NCBI RefSeq assembly: GCF_001544875.2
Contig: NZ_FCOA02000003.1
Coordinates: 496,001 to 560,000 of the forward strand
Reading direction: 5' to 3'
Source of the DNA: Caballeronia hypogeia
GTDB lineage: Bacteria; Pseudomonadota; Gammaproteobacteria; Burkholderiales; Burkholderiaceae
DNA length: 64,000 bases
Shown here: one piece after another, positions 1-8,779 of the stretch
Layout of the letters: the number at the start of each line of letters is the position of its first letter
Position numbering within the stretch: the first letter of the stretch is position 1
Translations under genes and position numbers: made by a program
The notes under the pieces: model-generated
What the model was told of the DNA's origin: nothing
What the model saw: only the letters and a program-made list of their open reading frames with translations
Databases searched by the model: none

Positions 1-671
1 TTGAGCTTGAAGTCGCGGCCGAGCTTCTTCGCGGTCTGACCGAGATAGGTCGGCGTGCAGACGTTGGGCGGCAGATTACCGAGATCGCGCGTGAGATCCA
101 TGCCGTTGGCGATCGCGACGCCCTGCTTGAGCCCGACCTTGGCGGCTTTCTCGTCGGCGGAATCGACGCTGAACACGACCTTCTTGAGCGAGCGTGCGCC
201 GTTGTCGGGCTTGCTCTTCATCTGCGTGAACTTGTAGGTCAGTTCGCGCAGCGCGAGGATCGCGGCGCGCACGCCCCAGTCGCCGGTGCGATCCTGAACG
301 GGCAATTGCGCGAGCGTGAAGGTCGCCTGAACGATCTTCGAGCCGAGCACCACGCGCCACGCGGCACGCACGGCCTCGCCGTAGGCTTTCTGATTGAAGG
401 CGTCCTGCTTGCCCAGGCCGACAAGCAGCACGCGCGATGCGCCGATGCCAGTCACTTCGGGCACGAGCAGCGTGGTGCCCGCGCGGCCGCTCATGTCACC
501 GGCTTTCACGACACGCGAAATCAGGCCCTTGGTGGCGACATCCATGTCGCGCGCGGCGCCCGTGAGCGTCTGCGCTTCGAAGATGCCGAGGACGATGACA
601 TCTGACTTCCCGGTAAGGAAACCATTTGCCTCGCCTTTGCTCCAATCACAGGCTTTTATGCTAAAGTCCAT
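1..671 (-). CDS. pepA: Leucyl aminopeptidase (PepA), N-terminal part
   Basis: Cytosolic M17 metallo-aminopeptidase that trims N-terminal residues from peptides. The window holds about 223 N-terminal residues; the catalytic C-terminal half lies beyond base 1. The visible part is the regulatory N-terminal domain, starting [10 protein letters not shown], with a segment near the end ([18 protein letters not shown]) that is characteristic of the family just before the catalytic domain. The start at 671 is the only early ATG that keeps the conserved beginning. It is divergent from lptF across a 179-bp spacer that must hold both promoters. Identification is from remembered family sequence; the active site cannot be checked here. 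Confidence 0.93.
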   Translation of the reverse strand, partial: MDFSIKACDWSKGEANGFLTGKSDVIVLGIFEAQTLTGAARDMDVATKGLISRVVKAGDMSGRAGTTLLVPEVTGIGASRVLLVGLGKQDAFNQKAYGEAVRAAWRVVLGSKIVQATFTLAQLPVQDRTGDWGVRAAILALRELTYKFTQMKSKPDNGARSLKKVVFSVDSADEKAAKVGLKQGVAIANGMDLTRDLGNLPPNVCTPTYLGQTAKKLGRDFKL

Positions 672-850
672 CGCGCTTATCCTCGGATAAAATCTTGGCT
701 GAAGGATGAAAGCCGCAATTATCCGCTATTTTTTCCGCGGCGGTCACGGGCACCCGGCGCTGGGGTAAGCGAACTTGAGCGAATACCCTTCCCGTCTGCC
801 ACGAGATGCGTGCATGATTCCGCATCCCCGCCGGCTCAAAGCAAACATCA

Positions 851-1948
851 ATGATCTTCGAACGCTCCCTGCAGCGCGAACTCGCGTACACGGCCGGCGC
901 CGTGTTCATGGTGCTGCTCACGATCATGCTCACGACGATGATGATCCGCATCGTCGGCTTCGCGGCGCAGGGTCAGGTCGACCCGAAAGACGTCGTCGTG
1001 CTGATCGGGCTCACCGTCATCGGCTATCTCGCGGTCATGCTGATCGTGACGCTGTTCGTCTCCATTCTCTTCGTGCTCACGCGCTGGTATCGCGACTCCG
1101 AAATGGTCGTGTGGCTGGCCTCGGGCGTGAGCCATACGCAGCTCATCAAGCCGGTCGCCGTGTTCTCCACGCCGATCATCATCCTCATCATCTTCTTTGC
1201 GTTCGTCGGCTGGCCATGGTCGAACCAGCAGAGCAAGCTCATCAAGGCGCGTTTCCAGCAGCGCGATGAAGTGTCGCTGCTCGCGCCGGGGCAGTTCCGC
1301 GAATCGCCTTCGAGCCATCGCGTCTTCTTCATCGAGAAGATGTCGCCGGATCAGAGCCAGGTGCAGAACGTATTCGTGACCAGCACCGAAGGCGGCAAGG
1401 TCAACGTGATCGTCTCGCAGACGGGTCACACGGAAACGCGTGAAGACGGCGACCGCTTCATCGTGCTGGATAACGGCCGCCGCTATGACGGCCTGCCCGG
1501 GCAGCCAAACTTCCGCATCATGGAATTCGAGCGGTATGGTGTGAAGATAATGAACCATCAGGTCGTCAACACGCCGACCACCACCGGCATCTCGACACCC
1601 GACCTGCTCGCCCGGCCGACCAAGGAAAACCTCGCGGAATTCGCCTGGCGCGCGGGCCTGCCGCTCATCGCCATCAACCTGATGCTGCTCGCCATTCCGC
1701 TGTCGTACCAGAATCCGCGCCGCAGCCGCACCATCAACCTCGTGATGGCCGTGCTGATCTATCTCACGTATTCGAACCTGTTGAACGTCGTGCAGTCGTG
1801 GATCGAGCAGGGCAAGCTGTCGTTCGGCGTGGGCATCGTCGGGCTGCATGTGATCGTGGGGGCGGTCGTCGCGTTCATCTTCTGGCTGCGCATCCGTAAC
1901 CGGCCGCTCTTCAGGCTGCCTTCGCTCGCGCGTTCGAAGGGAGCCTGA
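851..1948 (+). CDS. lptF: LPS export ABC transporter permease LptF
   Basis: Inner-membrane half of the LptB2FG transporter that extracts lipopolysaccharide from the inner membrane and feeds it to LptC/A/D. The 365-residue protein starts MIFERSLQRELAYTAGAVF and has the family layout: three N-terminal membrane helices (about residues 12-120), a periplasmic beta-jellyroll domain (about 125-260) and three C-terminal helices (about 265-355). The next gene, lptG, begins 3 bp after its stop, so the two are surely co-transcribed. No strong Shine-Dalgarno is visible before the ATG at 851. The ATPase gene lptB is not in the window, as usual for this gene pair. Confidence 0.95.
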   Translation: MIFERSLQRELAYTAGAVFMVLLTIMLTTMMIRIVGFAAQGQVDPKDVVVLIGLTVIGYLAVMLIVTLFVSILFVLTRWYRDSEMVVWLASGVSHTQLIKPVAVFSTPIIILIIFFAFVGWPWSNQQSKLIKARFQQRDEVSLLAPGQFRESPSSHRVFFIEKMSPDQSQVQNVFVTSTEGGKVNVIVSQTGHTETREDGDRFIVLDNGRRYDGLPGQPNFRIMEFERYGVKIMNHQVVNTPTTTGISTPDLLARPTKENLAEFAWRAGLPLIAINLMLLAIPLSYQNPRRSRTINLVMAVLIYLTYSNLLNVVQSWIEQGKLSFGVGIVGLHVIVGAVVAFIFWLRIRNRPLFRLPSLARSKGA

Positions 1949-1951
1949 CGC

Positions 1952-3100
1952 ATGCGTATCTACGAACGATATTTCGCGCGCCAGATCTATCTCGCGTTCA
2001 TCTTCATCCTGTTCGCGTTTTCGGGCCTGTTCTTCTTCTTCGACCTGATCAACGAGCTGAACACGGTCGGCCACGGCAACTACAAGTTCACGCTCGCGGT
2101 GCTGCGCGTCGCGCTGCAGACGCCCTCGCGCTTCTACGAAATCATTCCGGTCGCCGCGCTGATTTCGGCCATCTATGTTTTCGCACAGATGGCGGCGGCT
2201 TCCGAGTTCACGATCTTTCGCGTGTCGGGACTCTCGACGGGCGCCGCGCTGCGCTCGCTGCTCAAGATCGGCATTCCGCTCGTGCTGATCACGTACATCA
2301 TCGGCGAGGTGGTCGGGCCTTATACCGATCAGCTCTCCGAGCGCGTGCGGCTCGAAGCGCTGGGGTCATCGGTGTCGTCGAACTTCCAGTCGGGCGTGTG
2401 GGTGAAGGACACGCTCACGGCGAAAGAAAACGGCGAGCAGGTCACGCGGTTCGTGAACGTCGGCACGCTGAATCCCGACACGACCATCGCCGATGTGCGC
2501 ATCTACGAGTTCGATTCGAAGTTTCGTCTGACCAACGTGCGCATTGCGAAGAGCGGCGTGTACCAGCCGCCCGGCCACTGGAAGCTCACGGACGTCACTG
2601 ACACGAAACTGAGCGACGCGCCGCCGCAGGCCGTCAATCCCGGCGATACGCTGAACCCGATCTATCGCGCGACGCAATCGACGTTGCCCGAATACTCGCT
2701 GCGCTCCGAGCTCACGCCGCAGATTCTGTCGGTGCTGCTGGTGTCGCCGGATCGCATGTCGATGTTCAACCTGTTCCGCTATATCCAGCATCTGACGGAG
2801 AATCATCAGAACACGCAGACGTATCAGATCGCGTTCTGGCGCAAGATTCTTTATCCGTTCGCAGTGTTCGTGATGCTGATTCTGTCGCTGCCGTTCGCGT
2901 ATCTGCATACGCGAGCGGGCGTGGTCGGCGTGAAGGTGTTCGGCGGGATCATGATCGGGATGAGCTTCCAGCTGGTCAACACGCTGTTCTCGCACATCGG
3001 CAATCTGAACACGTGGCCCGCGCCGATCACGGCGGCGGCGCCCGCCCTCGCCTATCTCGCGGTCGGTCTGATCGGGCTGAAGTGGGTCGAGCGGCACTGA
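1952..3100 (+). CDS. lptG: LPS export ABC transporter permease LptG
   Basis: Partner permease of LptF in the lipopolysaccharide extractor. The 382-residue protein starts MRIYERYFARQIYLAF, a typical LptG opening, and shows N-terminal helices, a central periplasmic domain (about residues 130-280) and three C-terminal helices. It follows lptF after only a few bases. Both permeases use the pattern R-Y-F/hydrophobic at the N-terminus that distinguishes LptG (RYFxRQ) from LptF (RSLxRE). Nothing looks truncated. Confidence 0.95.
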   Translation: MRIYERYFARQIYLAFIFILFAFSGLFFFFDLINELNTVGHGNYKFTLAVLRVALQTPSRFYEIIPVAALISAIYVFAQMAAASEFTIFRVSGLSTGAALRSLLKIGIPLVLITYIIGEVVGPYTDQLSERVRLEALGSSVSSNFQSGVWVKDTLTAKENGEQVTRFVNVGTLNPDTTIADVRIYEFDSKFRLTNVRIAKSGVYQPPGHWKLTDVTDTKLSDAPPQAVNPGDTLNPIYRATQSTLPEYSLRSELTPQILSVLLVSPDRMSMFNLFRYIQHLTENHQNTQTYQIAFWRKILYPFAVFVMLILSLPFAYLHTRAGVVGVKVFGGIMIGMSFQLVNTLFSHIGNLNTWPAPITAAAPALAYLAVGLIGLKWVERH

Positions 3101-3121
3101 GATTTCTCCCGGGAGCACGCG

Positions 3122-3496
3122 ATGAAGAAGCACGGCATCATCCTGTTCGGCCACGGGGCGCGCGATCCGCGCTGGAAGGAACCGTTCGAAAGGCTCGCGG
3201 CGAAGCTGCGGGCCGCGCGTGGCGATCAGCCGGTGGCGCTGGCGTTTCTTGAACTGATGTCGCCGGATTTGCCTACGGCTGTGGCATCGCAGGTCGCGGA
3301 AGGGTGTGACTCGGTGACGGTCGTGCCGGTGTTTTTCGGGCAAGGCGGCCACGTGCGCAAGGATTTGCCGGAGATCGTCGAGAAGTGTCAGGCGGCGCAT
3401 CCGGGCACGGTCATTTCGTGCGCGACGGCTGTCGGCGAGGACGATGCGGTGCTGGAGGCGGTGGCAGAGTATTGTTTGCGGGAGATGGGCCGATAG
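3122..3496 (+). CDS. CbiX-type sirohydrochlorin chelatase
   Basis: Small chelatase of 124 residues that inserts Co2+ or Fe2+ into sirohydrochlorin. It starts MKKHGIILFGHGARDPRWKEPF; the His in FGHGARDP is the metal/substrate-binding residue of the CbiX/SirB family, and a second conserved segment (VVPVFFGQGGHVRKDLP) carries the other active-site His. The length matches the short, single-domain CbiX(S) form. It lies 21 bp after lptG but close to the cobA-cys block that needs siroheme, so a role as the ferrochelatase of siroheme synthesis is an attractive inference. Cobalt use for cobalamin cannot be excluded from sequence. Confidence 0.85.
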   Translation: MKKHGIILFGHGARDPRWKEPFERLAAKLRAARGDQPVALAFLELMSPDLPTAVASQVAEGCDSVTVVPVFFGQGGHVRKDLPEIVEKCQAAHPGTVISCATAVGEDDAVLEAVAEYCLREMGR

Positions 3497-3546
3497 CCCC
3501 AATCGTTGGCCAACTGGCCGAATTTTCCTCAAGCCTTTTGGCAGCT

Positions 3547-3580
3547 ATCCTTGGATATACGTTCCCGTATATCCAAGGAT
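3547..3580. promoter_or_regulatory. Perfect 15-bp palindrome, probable toxin-antitoxin operator
   Basis: Two perfect 15-bp arms (3547-3561 and 3566-3580, ATCCTTGGATATACG and its complement) separated by 4 bp, ending 7 bp before the ATG of the antitoxin remnant. AbrB/MazE-type antitoxins autoregulate through such palindromes overlapping the promoter, so I read it as the operator. No T-tract follows, which argues against a terminator, although it could also fold in the mRNA. Confidence 0.6.
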
Positions 3581-3587
3581 GCTCTTG

Positions 3588-3833
3588 ATGAACCTGATCC
3601 TTTCCAAATGAGGCAACAGCCTCGCAGTCCGGATTCCCGCTGACTACCTGCGGCACACGGGCCTGTCCGAGGGAGACCAGGTGCAGGCCAGTCTGACGGT
3701 AGACGGTGGCATTTGCTTGCGGCCAGGTAAATGGGACCGCCGTGCGTTCGCCGAGGAACTCGCGAAAACTCGGAACGCGATGCCGATGACCGAATCGGTC
3801 ATGGACGAACTTCGACGCAGGGCGCGCTACTGA
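3588..3833 (+). pseudogene. AbrB/MazE-type antitoxin, interrupted by an early stop
   Basis: The reading frame gives MNLILSK, then TGA at codon 8 (3609-3611), then GNSLAVRIPADYLRHTGLSE and onward to a natural stop at 3831-3833 (81 sense positions). The canonical motif of this family is K-W-G-N-S-L-A-V-R-I-P, so the TGA sits exactly where the invariant Trp (TGG) belongs: a single G-to-A change. The rest looks intact, including the swapped-hairpin DNA-binding region and a C-terminal acidic/basic tail that would clamp the toxin. The stop overlaps the toxin ATG (TGATG), the usual coupling. Unless the stop is read through or is a sequencing error, no antitoxin is made. Confidence 0.75.
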
Positions 3834-4252
3834 TGGTCTAAGTAGACACGAGCGTTCTCGTCGCGCTGTTCGTCAGAGAGCGTATGACTTCGGCCGTTTC
3901 GAACTGGTACGCGTCAGTCAAGGACGATCTGATTTCAGTAGCGTGGCGCGTCACGGAGTTCGCCGGCGCTCTGGGCATCAAGCGGCGAACCGGACAACTT
4001 ACCGAAGAGCAGTCGACGTTTGCCTGGCAGAGCTTCGAACGAATGTGCGCAAGCGACCTGCAACTGACGCCAATCGAGCCGCCGGTGTTTCATCAGGCCA
4101 CCCTCACGCTCGACGGGTCGACCGGACTTCGCGCCGGAGATGCGCTTCATCTTGCCACGGCACTGGATTGCAACGCCAAGACGATCGCCACGCTGGACAC
4201 CGTGCTGGCAAACAACTCAAAAAGAAAAAAGATCAGGCTGGTCGATTTCTAA
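3833..4252 (+). pseudogene. PIN-domain (VapC-type) toxin, interrupted by an early stop
   Basis: From the ATG at 3833 the frame reads M-V-stop-V-D-T-S-V-L-V-A-L-F. The TAA at 3839-3841 stands where PIN toxins normally have Tyr (MVYVDTS), one base away from TAC or TAT. The remaining 136 positions are a full PIN ribonuclease: Asp in VDTS, Glu in RVTEFAGAL, Asp in LRAGDALHLATA and a last Asp in TLDTVLA. Re-initiation at the next ATG (3884) would drop the first catalytic Asp, so the product would be inactive. Its upstream partner also has a single early stop. A family assignment to PIN is secure; VapC activity is inference. Confidence 0.75.
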
Positions 4253-4264
4253 GCCTGTCTGCAA

Positions 4265-4301
4265 ACAAAAAAGCGCACCGTTTCCAGTGCGCTTCTTTTT
4301 T
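4265..4301. terminator. Bidirectional intrinsic terminator
   Basis: Stem AAGCGCAC/GTGCGCTT (4271-4278 with 4287-4294) with an 8-nt loop, A-run on the left and a T-rich run (CTTTTTT) on the right. It separates the toxin remnant from the convergent cobA-cys block and can serve both strands. Confidence 0.8.
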
Positions 4302-4324
4302 CCGTAGGTCGATCAAACCCGAAC

Positions 4325-5092
4325 TCAAGCCGCCGCCTGCATCCCCTTCAAATGCACCTTCGACTTTGCGGCCGCAGCCCGTTCGCGGAACGCCTCGCCG
4401 ATCATCAGCAAGCTCGGCTGCGACGGGTCGAGCCACTCCTGCGCCTCGCCCAGCGCCATGCGCGCGAGCGTCAACGTGAGCGTGCGTTCACGCGGTGTGC
4501 TGCATGCCTCGACGATCGCCACCGGCGTCTCGCCCGGCCGCCCCGCGTCGATCAACTGCTGCGCGATATCCGGCGCACTGTCGCGCCCCATGTAGAACAC
4601 GAGCGAGTCCGCCTTTGCCTGCTCGCGGATTTCATCGCTGTCGGCGGCGCGCGAATGTGTCGCCAGCGCGACGCTGCGCGCCACGCCACGCAAAGTCAGC
4701 GAGCGCTGCAAAGTCGCCGCGCTCGCCAGCGCCGCCGTGATTCCCGGCACCACTTCGAATTCGATGCCCGCCGCTTCCAGCGCGCGCATTTCCTCGTCGG
4801 CGCGGCCGAAGAGCATCGGATCGCCGCCCTTCAGACGCACGACGACACCATGCTCCAGCGCCGCATCGACGATCTGCTTGTTGATGAAGTGCTGGGCCGT
4901 CGAACGCTGTCCACAGCGCTTGCCGACGGCGATCCTCTTCGCATGCGGCGCGTAGTCGAGCATCGCCGGTTCGATCAGCGCGTCGTGCAGCACGACATCC
5001 GCCTGTTCGAGCAGCCGCATGCCGCGCACGGTGATGAGATCCGCCGCGCCCGGCCCCGCGCCGATCAGATAGACCTTACCCATAGCTTTCAT
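4325..5092 (-). CDS. cobA: Uroporphyrinogen-III C-methyltransferase
   Basis: SAM-dependent enzyme that methylates uroporphyrinogen III at C-2 and C-7 to give precorrin-2, the entry to siroheme (needed by the CysI sulfite reductase in the same block) and cobalamin. Motifs: the SAM-binding VYLIGAGPGAADLITVRG at the N-terminus, VVRLKGGDPMLFGRADEE near residue 90, and VVPGITAALASAA. It is the stand-alone SUMT domain; the dehydrogenase/ferrochelatase half found in CysG is absent. I chose MKAMGKVY at 5092; a longer frame reaches 5134 but would overlap the end of cysN, and MGKVY at 5083 is also possible. Confidence 0.9.
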   Translation of the reverse strand: MKAMGKVYLIGAGPGAADLITVRGMRLLEQADVVLHDALIEPAMLDYAPHAKRIAVGKRCGQRSTAQHFINKQIVDAALEHGVVVRLKGGDPMLFGRADEEMRALEAAGIEFEVVPGITAALASAATLQRSLTLRGVARSVALATHSRAADSDEIREQAKADSLVFYMGRDSAPDIAQQLIDAGRPGETPVAIVEACSTPRERTLTLTLARMALGEAQEWLDPSQPSLLMIGEAFRERAAAAKSKVHLKGMQAAA

Positions 5093-5117
5093 CGTCGAAC
5101 TCACGCGTTCAGCATCC

Positions 5118-6431
5118 TCATGCGGAAATCGCACGAATCATACCGGCCGCGACCGTGTGATGCGTCGCTTCGTCGATCAGCACGAACGCGCCGGTGCCCT
5201 GATGCGTATCGTACTCGTCCGCGACGATAGGCTTCTGCAGAGTGAGCGCCACGCGGCCGATATCGTTCATCGCGAGCGTGCTGCGGTCCACGGAATGCGA
5301 CAGCGTGTGCACGTCCAGCACCTGTTTGACCGCGCCGATGCGCGCGAACACCGTGCTCGTCGTCTGCTTCAGCAGATACTTGCGCTGCGGCGAGAGCGGC
5401 TCTTCGTCGAACCAGCAGAGGTCGGCTTCGAGCTTCTTCGCCGGCTCGACCTTTTGCGACGCCGGCACGAAGGTGTCGCCGCGCGACACGTCGACGTCTT
5501 CCGTCAGGCGAATGGTGACCGTCTGGCCTGCGAACGCGCGATCCACCGGCGCCACGCCGCCCGGCACCGGCGCGATGATCTCGGCGACCGTTGCCTCGCG
5601 ATTGCCCGGCAGCACGGTGAGCGCATCGCCGACGCGCACTTCGCCCGCCTCGACACGGCCCATGTAGCCGCGGAAATCGTCGGCCTGCGAGCCGTCCTGA
5701 CGTGCAACCCACTGAACCGGGAAACGCAGCGCCTGATCGTTCGGCTGCGCGACGGGCAGCGATTCGAGCAGATCGAGCAGCGGCTCGCCCGCGTACCACG
5801 GCATGCGCTCGCTCGCGGACACGATGTTGTCGCCCTTCAGCGCCGACACCGGCACGAAGCGCACATCGGCAATGCCGAGCTGGCGCGCGAGAGCGACATA
5901 AGAGTCGCGAATCTCGTTGAAGCGCGCTTCGCTGTACTCGACCAGATCCATCTTGTTGATCGCGACGATCACATGCTGCAGGCCGAGCAGCTTGACGATC
6001 GCGCTGTGGCGCTTCGTCTGCGGCAGCAGTTGCGCGACGCCGTCTTCGAACGTGACGCGGGTCGCGTCGACGAGAATGATCGCGGCATGCGCCGTCGATG
6101 CGCCCGTCACCATGTTGCGCGTGTACTGCTCGTGACCCGGCGTATCGGCGATGATGAACTTGCGCTTGGCGGTCGCGAAGTAACGATACGCGACGTCGAT
6201 CGTGATGCCCTGCTCGCGCTCGGCTTCGAGGCCGTCGGTCAGCAGCGAGAGGTCGATTTCATCCCCGACGGTGCGCTTGTTCTTCGCGCGCGAAATCGCC
6301 GACAGCTGGTCGGACAGCACAGCCTTGCTGTCGTAAAGCAGACGGCCGATCAGCGTGCTCTTGCCGTCATCGACGGAACCCGCGGTGATGAAGCGCAACA
6401 CGCCCAGATCTTCAGCTTGATAGATGCTCAT
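5118..6431 (-). CDS. cysN: Sulfate adenylyltransferase subunit 1 (GTPase)
   Basis: Regulatory GTPase subunit of ATP sulfurylase; GTP hydrolysis drives formation of adenosine 5'-phosphosulfate. At 437 residues it has the EF-Tu-like G domain: P-loop GSVDDGKST (about 18-26), DTPGH (G3) and NKMD (G4), followed by two beta-barrel domains. There is no C-terminal APS kinase (CysC) fusion, consistent with a pathway that reduces APS directly. It follows cysD by 27 bp on the same strand. Confidence 0.96.
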   Translation of the reverse strand: MSIYQAEDLGVLRFITAGSVDDGKSTLIGRLLYDSKAVLSDQLSAISRAKNKRTVGDEIDLSLLTDGLEAEREQGITIDVAYRYFATAKRKFIIADTPGHEQYTRNMVTGASTAHAAIILVDATRVTFEDGVAQLLPQTKRHSAIVKLLGLQHVIVAINKMDLVEYSEARFNEIRDSYVALARQLGIADVRFVPVSALKGDNIVSASERMPWYAGEPLLDLLESLPVAQPNDQALRFPVQWVARQDGSQADDFRGYMGRVEAGEVRVGDALTVLPGNREATVAEIIAPVPGGVAPVDRAFAGQTVTIRLTEDVDVSRGDTFVPASQKVEPAKKLEADLCWFDEEPLSPQRKYLLKQTTSTVFARIGAVKQVLDVHTLSHSVDRSTLAMNDIGRVALTLQKPIVADEYDTHQGTGAFVLIDEATHHTVAAGMIRAISA

Positions 6432-6458
6432 GACTCGTTTCTTCCTGTGGCGTGTTGC

Positions 6459-7421
6459 TTAGAAATAACCTTGCTTCTTGCGCTGTTCCATCGCGGCTTC
6501 GGACGCCTGATCGTCCATGCGCGTGGCGCCGCGCTCCGTGATTTCCGTCACGGCCGTTTCCGCGATGATCTTCTCGACGTCATCGGCATCGCTCGCGACC
6601 GGGCACGTGCAGCTGATGTCGCCAACGGTGCGGAAACGCACTTGCGCGATCTCGGCGGTTTCGCCTTCGCGCACCGGCGTGAGCGGCGTCACCGGCACGA
6701 GCAGGCCGTTGCGGCGCACGATCTCGCGGTCATGCGCGTAGTAGATGTTCGGCAATTCGAGTTTCTCGCGCGCGATGTACTGCCACACGTCGAGCTCGGT
6801 CCAGTTCGAGATCGGGAACACGCGCAGATGCTCGCCGTTGTGCAGACGCGCGTTATAGATGCTCCACAGTTCCGGGCGCTGCGCCTTCGGGTCCCACTGG
6901 CCGAATTCATCGCGGAACGAGAAGATGCGCTCTTTCGCGCGCGCCTTTTCTTCGTCGCGGCGCGCACCGCCGATCATCGCCGTGTAGCCGTATTCCTCGA
7001 TGGTTTCGAGCAGCGTCACCGCTTGCGCGGCGTTGCGCGAATCGGTTTCGCGACGCAGACGCACGGTGCCCTTCTTGATCGAATCTTCCACATGACCGAC
7101 CACGAGTTCCGCGCCGATTTCGGCCGCGCGGCGATCGCGGAAGTCGATCACTTCCTGGAAGTTGTGACCCGTATCGATATGCACGAGCGGGAACGGCAGC
7201 GACGTCTTGCGATTGCCGCCCAGGCCGAACGCCTTGAGCGCGAGCGCCAGCACGACGACCGAATCCTTGCCGCCCGAGAACAGCAGCGCGGGCTTGCTGC
7301 ATTCCGCGACGAGTTCGCGAATGATGTGGATCGACTCGGCTTCGAGCCAATCCAGGTGATCCATGCGAGTCGCCTTGTTGACGACCGGTGCGGTGACGGT
7401 AGAGTCGAGCGTCGTGCTCAT
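6459..7421 (-). CDS. cysD: Sulfate adenylyltransferase subunit 2
   Basis: Catalytic subunit of ATP sulfurylase, 320 residues. It contains the PP-loop ALLFSGGKDSVVVLALA and the family segment PFPLVHIDTGHNFQEVIDFRD. The start at 7421 (MSTTLDSTV) is preceded by AAGGA at the right distance; an upstream extension of the same frame has no family resemblance. Partner of CysN. Confidence 0.96.
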   Translation of the reverse strand: MSTTLDSTVTAPVVNKATRMDHLDWLEAESIHIIRELVAECSKPALLFSGGKDSVVVLALALKAFGLGGNRKTSLPFPLVHIDTGHNFQEVIDFRDRRAAEIGAELVVGHVEDSIKKGTVRLRRETDSRNAAQAVTLLETIEEYGYTAMIGGARRDEEKARAKERIFSFRDEFGQWDPKAQRPELWSIYNARLHNGEHLRVFPISNWTELDVWQYIAREKLELPNIYYAHDREIVRRNGLLVPVTPLTPVREGETAEIAQVRFRTVGDISCTCPVASDADDVEKIIAETAVTEITERGATRMDDQASEAAMEQRKKQGYF

Positions 7422-7503
7422 GTTCGTCGATCCTTTTCTTGGCGATCTTGCTGTGAAGACCGCGTTCAGTGACAGGGTTTTGATGCGGCGTCTTGCGCGC
7501 CTG

Positions 7504-8226
7504 TTAGATCGTGGAGCTCGGAGCTTCCTCAACGACCTTGATATTCGTGATGTGCAGGCCGCATTCCTTCGTATCGCGCGATTCCCACCACCAGCGGCCC
7601 GCCCGGCTATCTTCGCCGGGACGCACCGCGCGCGTACACGGCTCGCATCCGATGCTCGGATAACCGCGCGCATGCAGCGGATTCACCGGCACGTCGAGCG
7701 CCTTCAGGTAGTCCCACACATCGGTCTCGGTCCAGTCCGCGAGCGGATTGAACTTCGCGATGTTGCGCGGTTCGTCGTGCTCTTCCTCGTGCAGTTCGGC
7801 GCGCGTCACCGACTGCTCGCGACGCTGGCCCGTGACCCACGCGGAAACATCCGACAGCGCGCGGTTCAGCGGCTCGACCTTGCGGATATGGCAGCAGCTC
7901 TTGCGCAAATCAATGCTTTCGTAGAACGCGTTGAGGCCGTGATCGCGCACGTAGACATCGACCGCGTCCTGCTGCGGATGAAACTGCTCGATGTCATAGC
8001 CGTAACGCGCTTTGACCGTATCGAGCATGCCGAGCGTTTCCGCGTGCAGGCGGCCCGTGTTCAGCGAAAAAATGCCGATCTTCACGCCGCGCGAAAGAAT
8101 GGCGTGCGTGAGCACCATGTCTTCGGCGGCGAGGCTGCTGGCTAGCTTGACGTTCTGGTGACGCGCCGCGATCGAATCGAGCAGCGCATCCAGGCGTTCA
8201 ACCTTGGCTTGCAATTCAGGGGTCAT
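7504..8226 (-). CDS. cysH: Assimilatory adenylyl-sulfate reductase
   Basis: Reduces activated sulfate to sulfite with thioredoxin as donor. The 240-residue protein has the phosphate-binding SSLAAEDMVLTH and two cysteine pairs (KSCCHIRK and GCEPCTR), the signature of the [4Fe-4S] form that uses APS; enterobacterial PAPS reductases lack them. The C-terminal ECGLH carries the catalytic Cys. This fits the absence of an APS kinase in cysN. It lies 82 bp upstream of cysD and 3 bp after the DUF934 gene. Confidence 0.95.
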   Translation of the reverse strand: MTPELQAKVERLDALLDSIAARHQNVKLASSLAAEDMVLTHAILSRGVKIGIFSLNTGRLHAETLGMLDTVKARYGYDIEQFHPQQDAVDVYVRDHGLNAFYESIDLRKSCCHIRKVEPLNRALSDVSAWVTGQRREQSVTRAELHEEEHDEPRNIAKFNPLADWTETDVWDYLKALDVPVNPLHARGYPSIGCEPCTRAVRPGEDSRAGRWWWESRDTKECGLHITNIKVVEEAPSSTI

Positions 8227-8229
8227 GCT

Positions 8230-8769
8230 TCAGGCTCCGAGAGCTGCGATCAATGCCGCGCGACGGCGGAACAGCGGTTCCAGATTGTCGGTCGCGCCCT
8301 GATACAGCTCGGTGAACTCGGTGAAGGCGTTGAGCGCGTCGTTGATGTCCTTGTCCGCGCGCACGGCGAACGCGTCGAAGCCGCAACGCGCATGGAACGC
8401 GACCTGATCGCGCAGCACGTCGCCGATCGCGCGCAACTCGCCCGTCCACTGGTAACGCTCACGCAGCAGACGGCCGATGGAGAAGCCACGGCCATCGCGG
8501 AACACGGGGAAATCCACCGCGATCACGGCGATCTGCGCGAAGTCCGCGACGATGTCGGCGGGCTCGTCGTCCGGCGCGAGCCACACGCCGATTTCATCCT
8601 TCGAACGCGATGCGACGATCGCCGCCTTGTGCTCCTTCCACAGCGCGAACGGCACGATGATCTTGCCGGCGGGAAGCGCTTCGACTGCGGGCAGCGCGCC
8701 GTCTTCGGCGGCACGCACAACGGTGAAACTGTCTTCGACCACCGCGCGGTTCTTGATAATCAACGTCAT
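8230..8769 (-). CDS. DUF934 protein of the sulfite-reductase operon
   Basis: A 179-residue soluble protein of the DUF934 family, which is nearly always found beside cysI in proteobacteria and whose biochemical role is not established. Recognisable segments are KIIVPFALW, VWLAPDDEPADI, FPVFRDGRGFSIGRLLRERY and RCGFDAFAVR. The start at 8769 (MTLIIKNRAVVED) has AAGGA 7 bases upstream. Its stop is 3 bp from the cysH start and its start is about 10 bp from the cysI stop, so it is tightly bound into the operon. An electron-transfer or assembly role for CysI is a guess from context only. Confidence 0.88.
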   Translation of the reverse strand: MTLIIKNRAVVEDSFTVVRAAEDGALPAVEALPAGKIIVPFALWKEHKAAIVASRSKDEIGVWLAPDDEPADIVADFAQIAVIAVDFPVFRDGRGFSIGRLLRERYQWTGELRAIGDVLRDQVAFHARCGFDAFAVRADKDINDALNAFTEFTELYQGATDNLEPLFRRRAALIAALGA

Positions 8770-8779
8770 GTGCAGATCC

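Noticed and set aside
5157..7472. A 771-codon open frame on the plus strand opposite cysN-cysD
   Set aside because: Antisense shadow of recognised genes caused by high GC3; composition is Arg/His/Asp-rich without family motifs and it runs across gene boundaries.
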